Positions 1 through 6,916 of a stretch of DNA of 19,825 bases are shown here, one piece after another. A program made the translations under genes and the position numbers. Source of the DNA: Calditrichota bacterium (GTDB taxonomy: Bacteria; Calditrichota; Calditrichia; RBG-13-44-9). Every line of letters starts with the position of its first letter. Within the stretch, counting starts at the first letter, position 1. Where the stretch lies: positions 1 to 19,825 of the forward strand of contig JAJRXE010000197.1 in the NCBI GenBank assembly GCA_024276455.1, read 5' to 3'. Under the pieces are notes generated by a model. It worked only from the letters and a program-made list of their open reading frames with translations. It was not told the DNA's origin and did not search any database.

Positions 1-334
1 CCCGGTTGGGGGCACCTCCGCGGACGAATACCAGGATTTTCCCGTCCGGGCTGAAGGTCAGTGAACCCAGCGGTTGGCCGTCGTCCTGCTGATAATGGGT
101 CACCTGCCGGGGGCGAAAATCCGGTCCCTCTGCAACAAAAATGTTTCGCCGGCCTTCCGAATTGAACACCCAGGCGACCCGCTCGCCGCTGGGCGCGGCC
201 ACCAATCCGGAGGGGAAGGGGGCGCTCATGACCTGCTCTAACGTGAAAGATTGTCCTGGCAGGCGGGCGGGGAACGCAGTCACCGCTACCAGCAGAAAAA
301 TAACAAGATACGAGGAAAAACTCCTGCTAAACAT
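1..334 (-). CDS. Secreted S9-type peptidase or TolB-like propeller protein, N-terminal part only
   Basis: An open frame starts at the ATG whose complement is at 332-334 and runs off the left edge without a stop (about 111 codons visible). A good ribosome site (AGGAGAG) lies 6 bases upstream. The product begins with a signal peptide (basic start, then hydrophobic LVIFLLVAVTAFPA), so it is exported. The mature part has a short LEQVMSAPFPSGLVAAPSG stretch, then propeller-blade motifs (RVAWVF, RNIFVAEG, and FSPDGK near residue 95). This order is typical of the N-terminal beta-propeller of S9 prolyl-oligopeptidase/DPP-IV-like enzymes; the catalytic hydrolase half would lie outside the window. A stand-alone TolB-like propeller cannot be excluded. 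It lies downstream of the HD-domain gene on the same strand but is separated from it by a terminator, so it is probably an independent unit. Confidence 0.7.
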   Translation of the reverse strand, partial: MFSRSFSSYLVIFLLVAVTAFPARLPGQSFTLEQVMSAPFPSGLVAAPSGERVAWVFNSEGRRNIFVAEGPDFRPRQVTHYQQDDGQPLGSLTFSPDGKILVFVRGGAPNR

Positions 335-480
335 GGTTTGCTCTCCTGTTGTGATTGGCTGAAAATATTTTTGCTGCCTGGTGAAACCTGCTTGTTGTTT
401 TTTCAGCACCGGAAAGATACACACCTTTTCTGAAAAATTAAACTTTAAAATGGTTTCAAAATAAGGTGGGAACGGGGAAA
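335..480. other. Intergenic stretch upstream of the S9-type gene
   Basis: This AT-rich segment probably contains the promoter of the minus-strand S9-type gene. Only weak -35/-10-like matches are visible and none is convincing. I see no gene here. Confidence 0.4.
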
Positions 481-518
481 AGGGAAATAAAAAAGGGATG
501 GTTGCTGGTAACCATCCC
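481..518 (-). terminator. Rho-independent terminator of the HD-domain gene
   Basis: A perfect 9-bp stem pairs 495-503 with 510-518 around a 6-base loop. Read on the minus strand it is followed at once by TTTTTTATTT (485-494). It lies 37 bases past the stop of the HD-domain gene, which is where an intrinsic terminator is expected. Confidence 0.85.
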
Positions 519-555
519 CTGGATTGATGAAGGCAAGTTTGTTACTTGGCCGGTT

Positions 556-1095
556 TTATTTTCCGCCGTGCAGGGGTTCGAAATTGATGAAATCGGCATG
601 GTGGACAATAATGCCCTCGGTGCTGCGCCAGCGGCCGTCGCCCTCTCCGGCGTGAACGGCAATAATGTGCAGCACTTCCTGGGGAATTCCCTCGTCAAAA
701 GCCAGCCCGACCCCGGAAAAAGGATGGCGAACGTACTTGCCTTCGTGGGACTTCACAAACTCGCCGTCCTTCTCGATGTACTCCAAAATTTTGCCCACAT
801 CGTGCAGCAGAGCGCCCGCCAGCAGGTAGTCCATGTGGATGGGCATCCGCTCACTGTAAATTTTTTGCAATCCCTGCGCCGATTGGTACGCTACCTGCAC
901 CACCCCGCGGGTGTGTTCCACAAAATTGGCCGGGCAGGGCTTAATCAGTAGGGTGAACGGCATCCGCAACATGTCTTCGGGCTGCATGCCGCGCAGTTTC
1001 AGCGCCTTTTCCCACACTCGCAGTACTTTCTCCTTCAACTCGCCGTCCTGAATGAGCTCAAATTCGGGGATCAATTCAATTAGTTTGTCTCGCAT
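556..1095 (-). CDS. HD-domain metal-dependent phosphohydrolase
   Basis: A cytosolic 179-aa protein with no signal peptide. It carries the full set of metal ligands expected of an HD domain: His61 (VEHTRG), the His98-Asp99 pair in LLHDVGK, His124 (RHPFSG), His148 (AVHAGEG) and a late His-His-Ala-Asp with Asp168. HD proteins hydrolyse phosphate esters, often of nucleotides or nucleic acids; the substrate here cannot be read from sequence. The arrangement (HDVGK, then HPFSG, then VHAGEG, then HHADFINFEP) recalls bacterial HDIG/RNase-Y-type HD domains, but the membrane segment and KH domain of RNase Y are absent. The gene is divergent from csgG and ends at a clear terminator, so it is probably monocistronic and not part of the curli system. 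Confidence 0.85.
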   Translation of the reverse strand: MRDKLIELIPEFELIQDGELKEKVLRVWEKALKLRGMQPEDMLRMPFTLLIKPCPANFVEHTRGVVQVAYQSAQGLQKIYSERMPIHMDYLLAGALLHDVGKILEYIEKDGEFVKSHEGKYVRHPFSGVGLAFDEGIPQEVLHIIAVHAGEGDGRWRSTEGIIVHHADFINFEPLHGGK

Positions 1096-1700
1096 AGTCC
1101 TTCCTTTGTTTTTTTACCCTCGTTTTTCGTAAATAAATGGCTTACAATATAAAGAAAAATCGGTTAAGGTTTCAATCGGAATCGAAATCTTTCTGTTTTC
1201 CCCGTTCTTGAATATCCCGTGGCAGGATTCAAACGCCTATTTTTGCCGGTGAGAATCGGAAAGAATCCCCCGGGTTTTGTATTTCAGACTTGATTTTTTA
1301 AAAATTATTTTTCATAATTGTGATGCAGTTAGTTTGTTGTGAAATTTATCTTTCAGAGATTGGAAGCGCTTCATGCGAATCTGGAAGGCCGGAGTTCCGG
1401 CGAGGGGTGGGAAAATTTTTCATCAGGGGAGAATGGAAGAACGGTCCAGGGATTGGTACGGTAGGGAAAACGACCGACTCATCACAACAAGTCATTCATT
1501 ACATTATTTTTAATTAAGACCGCATTGCCTATTTGCCGGGTTCGCTGGTGAACATTGCTTCCTGAGTGGCCGTTTGCACGGGGGATTGATCGGTAGATTG
1601 CGCTGAAGAAACCGGAATTCAAGGGCCTGAGGGCGGCGCTGTTTCTTATTTCTCTTGTTTGACCGGAGTTCGTGGTTTAACCGAAAATAGGGAGGTTGCC
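1096..1700. other. Divergent intergenic region between the HD gene and csgG
   Basis: These 605 bp contain no convincing gene. The small frame at 1320-1517 has no ribosome site and a Cys-rich, non-domain-like product. The region must hold the promoters for two divergent genes. One reasonable plus-strand sigma-70-like promoter is listed separately. A short dyad, GCCGGA-GT-TCCGGC, lies at 1388-1401. I found no sigma-54 element with correct GG/GC spacing here. Confidence 0.5.
1290..1318 (+). promoter_or_regulatory. Candidate sigma-70-type promoter upstream of csgG
   Basis: TTGATT (1290-1295) and CATAAT (1313-1318) are separated by exactly 17 bp of AT-rich sequence. If used, it would give csgG a leader of about 375 nt. 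The match is decent, but such matches occur by chance in AT-rich intergenic DNA. Confidence 0.35.
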
Positions 1701-3098
1701 ATGCGAGGTAAAATTTTGTTCTTTATTTCACTTCTTTTGCTGATTGGTTTGCTGTTTGTCAGTTGTGCCCCTTCGGTTGTTCCTATTCAAACGTCCATTG
1801 CTTCTCTGGGATACGTTACTTCCGTTCACAAAGACCTGATTTCGTTACCGCCACCCAAGGAGAAAATTTATGTGGCGGTTTACAAATTCCGGGATCAAAC
1901 CGGACAGTACAAGACTTCGGCCTCGGGAATCACCTGGTCCACCGCGGTGACCCAGGGAGCCACTTCCATGTTATTAAAAGCCCTGGAAGATTCCGGTTGG
2001 TTTATTGTCCTGGAACGGGAAGGACTTTCTAATTTGTTAAACGAACGCAAGATTATTCGTTCGACCCGGGAGAACTACCGTGCCACGGGGCAGAAACAAT
2101 TGCCCCCGTTACCGCCCCTGCTTTACGCGGGTATTACTCTGGAAGGCGGAATTGTTTCTTACGAATCCAACATTGTTACCGGCGGTTTGGGCGCAAAATA
2201 TTTTGGAATCGGGGCTTCCACGCAATATCGCAAAGACGAAGTCACGATTTACCTCCGGGCGGTTTCCACCCAGAACGGCCGGGTGCTCAAGACCGTGTAC
2301 ACCACCAAATCCATCCTTTCCATGGCGGTGGACGCCAACGTGTACCGTTTTGTCCGTTTCAAACGGTTGCTGGAAGTAGAAACCGGCTACAGTTTCAACG
2401 AACCCACCCAGATGTGCGTGCAGGAAGCCATCGAAAAGGCGGTGTTAAGCCTCATTATCGAGGGTGTGCTGGACAAACTCTGGTTGTTGAAAAATCCCCA
2501 GGACATTACTTCACCGGTAATTAATCAATACCTGAAAGAGAAAGAGAACGTGGAAAACATGCCCCGTTATTATACGCAATTGCCTTACAATCGCAAACGG
2601 CTGGGTGCCATTTTTAGCGTGGGCGGACAGTATTATTACGGAGATCTCGCTCAACCGGAAGTGGGTTCCGCAATGGATTTTTCCATTCGCTACAATTTAT
2701 CGAAATTTTTTGGCTTGCAAGGAACTGTGGGGCTGGGGAATGTGGTAAATCGTTACGACTTTGAATCGTTTATTAATCTTTTTGAACTGCGGACGGTGTT
2801 TAGTTTTTTCCCCACTCGCACCATCAGTCCCACGGTTTTTCTGGGCAGTGGGCTGCTGAGCTATCGGATTCATGATCGCTACGGCAACCCGATCCCCATC
2901 ACGAAGCAACGCAATTACATTTCCACCCTGATGGCGGGACTGGGTTTTGAATATTCTTTAACTCCGAATTTCAGTTTTACCACCACAGTCGATTACCACT
3001 ACGTTTTTACCGACCAGCTGGACGGAATAATTCGGGGGCAGTACAAAGACGCTTTCTGGAGCGGTAAAGTGGGATTGATTTATTACATCGGTTTTTAA
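1701..3098 (+). CDS. csgG: CsgG curli secretion channel lipoprotein with an added C-terminal beta-barrel domain
   Basis: 465 aa. The ATG at 1701 is preferred over an in-frame start at 1659 because GGGAGG lies 7 bases upstream and it starts a clean lipoprotein signal, with lipobox FVSC placing the lipid on Cys22. Residues about 44-285 match E. coli CsgG closely: KIYVAVYKFRDQTGQYK, STAVTQGATSMLLKALEDSG, NLLNERKIIR, YESNIVTGGLGAKYFGIGA and the RLLEVETGYSFNEP block. CsgG forms the nonameric outer-membrane pore that exports curlins. E. coli CsgG is 277 aa; here about 165 more residues (301-465) follow. They consist of alternating hydrophobic strands (SVGGQYYYG, FSIRYNLSKFFGLQGTVGLG, FSFTTTVDYHYVF) and end in aromatic Phe465, as outer-membrane barrels do. 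The constriction loop is also altered (see findings). The downstream regulator starts 30 bp after the stop and is probably co-transcribed. Confidence 0.96.
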   Translation: MRGKILFFISLLLLIGLLFVSCAPSVVPIQTSIASLGYVTSVHKDLISLPPPKEKIYVAVYKFRDQTGQYKTSASGITWSTAVTQGATSMLLKALEDSGWFIVLEREGLSNLLNERKIIRSTRENYRATGQKQLPPLPPLLYAGITLEGGIVSYESNIVTGGLGAKYFGIGASTQYRKDEVTIYLRAVSTQNGRVLKTVYTTKSILSMAVDANVYRFVRFKRLLEVETGYSFNEPTQMCVQEAIEKAVLSLIIEGVLDKLWLLKNPQDITSPVINQYLKEKENVENMPRYYTQLPYNRKRLGAIFSVGGQYYYGDLAQPEVGSAMDFSIRYNLSKFFGLQGTVGLGNVVNRYDFESFINLFELRTVFSFFPTRTISPTVFLGSGLLSYRIHDRYGNPIPITKQRNYISTLMAGLGFEYSLTPNFSFTTTVDYHYVFTDQLDGIIRGQYKDAFWSGKVGLIYYIGF

Positions 3099-3128
3099 GG
3101 AGGCACGGCGGAAGGAGGGAGATAGCGG

Positions 3129-4511
3129 ATGGGAGGAAAAGAAGAAAAATATTACACGCTTCTCATTGTGGACGATTCGAAAACCATTGTCCATTACCTG
3201 ATCGATATTCTCAATAATCGAGAGCACAACCTTCTTTACACTTATTCCAAAGATGAAGCGTTGAAAATCATTCGCCAGAACGAAATTGACATTCTTATTT
3301 GCGATTTGATGCTGCCAACCAAAGAAGACGGTCTGGAGATCATTCGCTTTTTTAAACAGCAACAACCCGGTTCAAAAGTGCTGGGAATATCTGCTCACAC
3401 CAAGATTGAAAATATTGTCAGCATCATCAAAACCGGGGCGGACGATTTTATTCCCAAAACCGCCACCAAGGACCAAATCATAAAAAAAATCGAGGAGCTG
3501 AAGAGTAATCTCATAAAAAAGAACTCCTTTGTTCCGACCGAAAGAATTTATGCCGGAGAAGATGTCTTAATTGGGCAAAGTGCGGCCATCCGGAATATTC
3601 AGGAGAAAATAGAAATTATTGCCCGGAATGAAGTGGAAACCTGCTTAATTGTGGGCGAAAGCGGCACCGGGAAAGAGCTGGTAGCCAAGACTATTCATAA
3701 GTTGAGTCCCCGGAAAAGCAAACCTTTTGTAGCCATCAATTGTGCCGGCATGCCGGATAATCTGGTGGACAGCGAACTGTTTGGGTTCGAGCGGGGGAGT
3801 TTCACCGGCGCCTATCAGACTACCCTGGGAAAGTTTGAACTCGCCAATGGCGGTATTCTTTTCCTGGACGAAATCAGCGAGCTTCCCCTACACTTGCAGG
3901 GAAAATTTCTCCGGGTACTGGAAAATCGAGAGGTGGTGCGAATTGGAGGGAAGAAAGCCATTCCCATCGACGTCATGATTTTGGCCGCCACCAACCAGGA
4001 TTTAGCCGCCAGGGTGAAGGAGGCCCTTTTTAGAGAAGATATTTATTACCGTTTGAACATGATTAAAATAGAGTTGCCTCCGTTGCGAGAACGCAAGGAA
4101 GATATTCCTTTGTTGGTGGAATATTTTCTCAAAAAAGTTGAGAAACGCATTGGAAAAATGGTTGAAATTTCCCGGGATGCCTTGTTGGAACTAATGGATT
4201 ACCCGTTTCCGGGGAATGTGCGGGAATTAAAGAATATTATCTACAATGCGGCCATTTTTGCCCCCTCCAACCGAATTGACGTCCGGGAAATTCAGAGCTA
4301 CCTGGAGAAAAACACCTTGATGACGGGAAACGGGGGACCCGGTCGCAACGAGAAAAACAAACCGGACGAGAAGAGAATTATCGAGGTTTTGCGGAGAAAT
4401 TCCGGCAATATTTCCCGGTCGGCCAAAGAACTGGGCTACACCCGGGAAGGGTTGAGTCGCAAGATCAAAAAAATGGGGCTCGACCTGACCCAATTTCGAA
4501 CTATCAGTTAA
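3129..4511 (+). CDS. NtrC-class sigma-54 response regulator (REC-AAA+-Fis HTH)
   Basis: 460 aa with a strong AAGGAGGG ribosome site before ATG 3129. The receiver domain (residues about 8-125) has the acidic pair Asp15-Asp16, phospho-acceptor Asp59 (ILICDLMLP), Ser88 and Lys110. The AAA+ sigma-54-activation domain follows, with Walker A GESGTGKE at 176-183, the sigma-54 contact loop GSFTGA at 223-228 (common form GAFTGA), and Walker B with Asp247-Glu248 (GILFLDE). The C-terminus is a Fis-type helix-turn-helix (NISRSAKELGYTREGLSRKI). It should bind DNA and, when phosphorylated, open sigma-54 promoters. It lies between csgG and csgE, and a sigma-54-like promoter follows it directly, so curli control is the obvious inference. 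No histidine kinase is in the window, so its partner is encoded elsewhere. Confidence 0.96.
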   Translation: MGGKEEKYYTLLIVDDSKTIVHYLIDILNNREHNLLYTYSKDEALKIIRQNEIDILICDLMLPTKEDGLEIIRFFKQQQPGSKVLGISAHTKIENIVSIIKTGADDFIPKTATKDQIIKKIEELKSNLIKKNSFVPTERIYAGEDVLIGQSAAIRNIQEKIEIIARNEVETCLIVGESGTGKELVAKTIHKLSPRKSKPFVAINCAGMPDNLVDSELFGFERGSFTGAYQTTLGKFELANGGILFLDEISELPLHLQGKFLRVLENREVVRIGGKKAIPIDVMILAATNQDLAARVKEALFREDIYYRLNMIKIELPPLRERKEDIPLLVEYFLKKVEKRIGKMVEISRDALLELMDYPFPGNVRELKNIIYNAAIFAPSNRIDVREIQSYLEKNTLMTGNGGPGRNEKNKPDEKRIIEVLRRNSGNISRSAKELGYTREGLSRKIKKMGLDLTQFRTIS

Positions 4512-4528
4512 GCCTGAATTACTCGGCG

Positions 4529-4563
4529 AAGCGGTTCACGCCGCCTGATCTTCTCCGCTTTTT
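4529..4563 (+). terminator. Weak candidate terminator after the response regulator
   Basis: AAGCGG (4529-4534) can pair with CCGCTT (4555-4560), and TTT follows. The stem is only 6 bp with a 20-base loop, and a competing GGCG/CGCC pairing exists. It would separate the csgG-regulator unit from csgE. Confidence 0.3.
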
Positions 4564-4620
4564 ACGGTCATTCATAATTTGGCCTCTTTCCCTGGATCAA
4601 TAAATTCGTTCACTCCCCGA

Positions 4621-4635
4621 TCACGTGACATCACG
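4621..4635. promoter_or_regulatory. Candidate upstream activator site (TCACG direct repeat within a palindrome)
   Basis: TCACGTGA (4621-4628) is a perfect 8-bp palindrome. Its TCACG is repeated exactly 10 bp (one helical turn) downstream at 4631-4635. It lies about 100 bp upstream of the sigma-54-like -24 element, a normal distance for an enhancer-type activator site. Binding by the neighbouring regulator is inference. Confidence 0.35.
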
Positions 4636-4701
4636 CCAACTTTTAATTTTGTTATAATAAATTACCATTTATTCTAATAATAAACGTCATTACGGCCAGG
4701 G

Positions 4702-4721
4702 TAATGCAATTATTTGCATTA
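4702..4721. promoter_or_regulatory. Inverted repeat (candidate operator) upstream of csgE
   Basis: TAATGCAA (4702-4709) and TTGCATTA (4714-4721) form a perfect 8-bp inverted repeat with a 4-bp TTAT spacer. It sits a few bases upstream of the sigma-54-like -24 element. The size suits a dimeric DNA-binding protein, either a repressor or an accessory factor. Confidence 0.45.
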
Positions 4722-4726
4722 TTCCG

Positions 4727-4743
4727 TTGGCATGTAATTTGAA
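4727..4743 (+). promoter_or_regulatory. Sigma-54-like promoter of the csgE operon
   Basis: TTGGCATG-TAAT-TTGAA matches the sigma-54 consensus TTGGCACG-N4-TTGCA except for C to T in the -24 box and C to A in the -12 box. The GG at 4729-4730 is followed by the required 10-bp gap to the -12 dinucleotide, which here is GA in place of GC. The expected start of transcription near 4754 leaves a leader of about 50 nt to csgE. The sigma-54 activator encoded immediately upstream strengthens the call; the missing C at -12 weakens it. Confidence 0.55.
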
Positions 4744-4804
4744 AATTAGAAAGCATTGGCGGCAAATATATAAGGGAAAGCGACAAACTAGGGGAGAAAT
4801 AGAC

Positions 4805-5245
4805 ATGCGTATGTCTCGGAGGGTGGGGTGCTTTGCCCTTTTAGTGGTTGTTCTTGTCTATCCGGTTTATTCTCAGAGAACAGATTCTACGCTAGTTAAG
4901 CCGGATACGCCGGACATTGATATTCCCAGCCTCATCATCGACGAGACCATGACCAAAATTGGTAAAGATTTCTTTGACCTTTTCTTTGCCAATTGGCAGG
5001 AACCGTTTGGCATCCAGGAATATCAAATTACCATTTCCGAGAAAGCACTTCCCCGTCTTGGCACCTTAATAACGGTAAAAGTGAACGATCTGCAGGCGTT
5101 TCGTCGTTTTCTCAAACCGCGCTATGAGGAGATTGAAACGGCTGCCATAACGGCTGTTCAAATGGTTCAGCAGGTGCTCCTTAATTACGAGAAGATTCAA
5201 AAAGATTTAGCCGGGGAAGATTTAAAAGGTACGGGTATTTATTAA
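4805..5245 (+). CDS. csgE: CsgE curli secretion gating/adaptor protein
   Basis: 146 aa. ATG 4805 is chosen because GGGGAG lies 8 bases upstream and a signal peptide starts there (MRMSRR, then a hydrophobic run, cleavage near VYS/Q at residues 23-24). An in-frame TTG at 4727 would add a non-signal extension and overlaps the promoter. The mature part matches E. coli CsgE: DIDIPSLIIDETMTKIGKDF (compare VEVPGLLTDHTVSSIGHDF), then the FFANWQEP, YQITISEKALPRLGTLITV and FRRFLKP blocks. CsgE forms a periplasmic cap on CsgG and directs curlins into the channel. A short hydrophilic segment (residues 24-37) precedes the conserved domain, making it slightly longer than the 129-aa E. coli protein. It is followed 22 bp later by csgF with its own ribosome site. 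Confidence 0.95.
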   Translation: MRMSRRVGCFALLVVVLVYPVYSQRTDSTLVKPDTPDIDIPSLIIDETMTKIGKDFFDLFFANWQEPFGIQEYQITISEKALPRLGTLITVKVNDLQAFRRFLKPRYEEIETAAITAVQMVQQVLLNYEKIQKDLAGEDLKGTGIY

Positions 5246-5267
5246 CTAAACTCAACAGGAGGGCGGG

Positions 5268-5690
5268 ATGTTCAAAAAAGGTTTTATTTCAATTGTTTTT
5301 CTGCTGTTTGTCGCGATGACGACGGTCCACGCCGGTGAGTTGGTCTGGACGCCGATCAATCCCTCGTTTGGTGGCAGTTCCTTTAATGCGCAGTGGCTGA
5401 TGAATCAGGCGCAACAGCAAAACACTTTCACCGCACCCACGGCGCCGGAAAGTCGTTATTTTTCCCGCGATCCCTTGCAGAATTTCCAGGAATCGCTGAA
5501 TCGACAGATTCTGAGTCGTCTGGCCAGCCAGATTACCCGCAACGTATTTGGCGAAACACCATTGGAACCGGGACATTTTGAAATCGGCACCTTCAGCATC
5601 GACGTAACAGAAGGGACCGATGGCATCCATATTACCATCTTCGACAGTTCTACCGGAGGCGAAACGAACATCGTCGTTCCTTACTTTTAA
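5268..5690 (+). CDS. csgF: CsgF curli assembly/nucleation factor
   Basis: 140 aa, strong AGGAGGG ribosome site. Signal peptide 1-22 (cleavage VHA/GEL). The mature N-terminus keeps the diagnostic CsgF features: NPSFGG at 31-36 (E. coli NPNFGG) and the helix WLMNQAQQQNTF at 43-54 (E. coli FLLNSAQAQNSY). In E. coli this N-terminal segment inserts into the CsgG pore and forms a second constriction. A middle helix (LQNFQESLNRQILSRLASQI) and a C-terminal beta region (FSIDVTEGTDGIHITIFDSS, then TGGETNIVV) follow, as in the family. CsgF couples secretion to nucleation of the fibre on the cell surface. It lies between csgE and the first curlin gene, consistent with co-expression. Confidence 0.95.
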   Translation: MFKKGFISIVFLLFVAMTTVHAGELVWTPINPSFGGSSFNAQWLMNQAQQQNTFTAPTAPESRYFSRDPLQNFQESLNRQILSRLASQITRNVFGETPLEPGHFEIGTFSIDVTEGTDGIHITIFDSSTGGETNIVVPYF

Positions 5691-5715
5691 TCCAAAAACA
5701 GGGAGGAAAAAAGCC

Positions 5716-5730
5716 ATGAAAGATCCGTAA
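5716..5730 (+). other. Four-codon open frame with a strong ribosome site
   Basis: GGGAGG at 5701-5706 is followed after 9 bases by ATG AAA GAT CCG TAA. It reads as a minimal MKDP frame between csgF and the first curlin gene, which has its own ribosome site further down. It could be a translated leader or a decayed gene start. Confidence 0.3.
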
Positions 5731-5803
5731 AGGCAATCTCAAAGGAAATCCGATTTGGGTGTTTTTTCCGGAGAAAGGAAAGAAAAACAAGGGAGGGTAG
5801 TGT

Positions 5804-6889
5804 ATGAGAAAAATTTTTGTGGGGCTTTTCGCAGTGATGGTGGGCGTCTGTTTGGTGTACGCCCAGGGCAATCAGGCGACGGTTCAACAGCAATCCAGTA
5901 ACAATTTTGCCAAAATTGAGCAAACCGGTTCGAACCAAATTGCAACCGTGACCCAACAAACCGGAGACGGGAATGTAATTGGGACGGTTGGAGAGCCTGC
6001 GGCAGGTGGTATTGTCCAGAACGGGAGTGAAAACCGTGTTGAAGTGCTGCAGGACGGAAGTGGTAACCGGATTAGTCAATACCGCCCATCCCAGAACGTG
6101 TACAATGCTATTTTTCAAGACGGAGACAGAAACGAAGTGTACATCACTCAGGTTGGCAACGATCAGGTGGTGGGATTAAAGACCTACGCGTACCATGCCG
6201 GGGTTGAACAGAGAGGCGACCAGAATTCCGCTAGTATCTGGCAGGGCGATGGAGTAGCCAACCGACTGGAAGAGCTCTTCCAGTCCGGTGCCGGGCATCA
6301 GGCAACCGTGGAACAGCATGGGAATGAAAATGTGGTAAGCCGAATTCATCAATACGGCAGTTTTAATAATGGCGAAATCCTGCAGTTCGGTAATGAAAAC
6401 ACTGCCCATATGGACGCCAACGGCCGCGAAAACCGGACCCGCATTTTACAGGGTAACGCCACACCGGGTACGGAAGCGAACGAGGCAACTCAATGGGTCA
6501 ACGGAGAAAAAAATGTGGTGACGATTATGCAGGACGGTGCAGGCTACAACAAGGCGTTCCAGCATTTACCTTCCACTGCCTGGGGCTCGGAAAATACGGC
6601 AACCATCATTCAAGAGGGGCAGTACAACGATGCCTACCAGAAGATCATGGGGAGCGAGAACGTCGCGATTATCGAATCCCATGGCGATTACAACGGCACC
6701 ACCGATATCGATGGTGATGGTTCGGCAGATCGAGTACAGATTATCCAGAACGGAGACCTGAATCGGGCGGAAATTTATCAGTACGGCAGTTACAACGGTG
6801 TTATTGTCACCCAAAATGGGGATGGTCACGCCGCATATGTGGAACAAAACGGCGATGGTAATAAAGCCATTATTTACCAATCGAATTAA
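5804..6889 (+). CDS. Curlin-repeat amyloid subunit 1
   Basis: 361 aa, GGGAGGG ribosome site. Signal peptide MRKIFVGLFAVMVGVCLVYA/Q, then curlin units of the form Q-x-G-x-x-N-x-A with spacing of about 18-25 residues per double strand. Examples are QTGSNQIA, QDGDRNEV, QRGDQNSA, QHGNENVV and QNGDGNKA. I count roughly 22-25 units, many degenerate. It is secreted through CsgG and polymerises into beta-solenoid amyloid. It is the curlin closest to csgF and the most divergent in repeat sequence, with substitutions such as MGSENVA and WGSENTA, so it could be the minor, nucleator-like (CsgB-type) subunit; that is a guess. An unusual Ca-loop-like DIDGDGSAD lies at 301-309. E. coli CsgA has 151 aa and five repeats. 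Confidence 0.92.
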   Translation: MRKIFVGLFAVMVGVCLVYAQGNQATVQQQSSNNFAKIEQTGSNQIATVTQQTGDGNVIGTVGEPAAGGIVQNGSENRVEVLQDGSGNRISQYRPSQNVYNAIFQDGDRNEVYITQVGNDQVVGLKTYAYHAGVEQRGDQNSASIWQGDGVANRLEELFQSGAGHQATVEQHGNENVVSRIHQYGSFNNGEILQFGNENTAHMDANGRENRTRILQGNATPGTEANEATQWVNGEKNVVTIMQDGAGYNKAFQHLPSTAWGSENTATIIQEGQYNDAYQKIMGSENVAIIESHGDYNGTTDIDGDGSADRVQIIQNGDLNRAEIYQYGSYNGVIVTQNGDGHAAYVEQNGDGNKAIIYQSN

Positions 6890-6916
6890 AAAACAAATAA
6901 AAAAGGAGGATTCACA

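Noticed and set aside
466..951. Plus-strand open frame of 161 codons
   Set aside because: It overlaps the well-supported HD-domain gene in antisense and crosses its terminator; there is no domain signal.
1320..1517. Small plus-strand open frame upstream of csgG
   Set aside because: It starts with GTG without a ribosome site, and the composition is not protein-like.
1548..1580. CTGG and TTGC elements resembling a sigma-54 promoter before csgG
   Set aside because: The spacing between the GG and GC dinucleotides is about two bases short, which sigma-54 does not tolerate.
4653..4658. Perfect TATAAT as a sigma-70 -10 box before csgE
   Set aside because: No -35 hexamer lies 16-18 bp upstream; the nearest GTGACA is 22 bp away. 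In an AT-rich region the match alone is not persuasive, and the sigma-54-like element fits the neighbouring regulator better.
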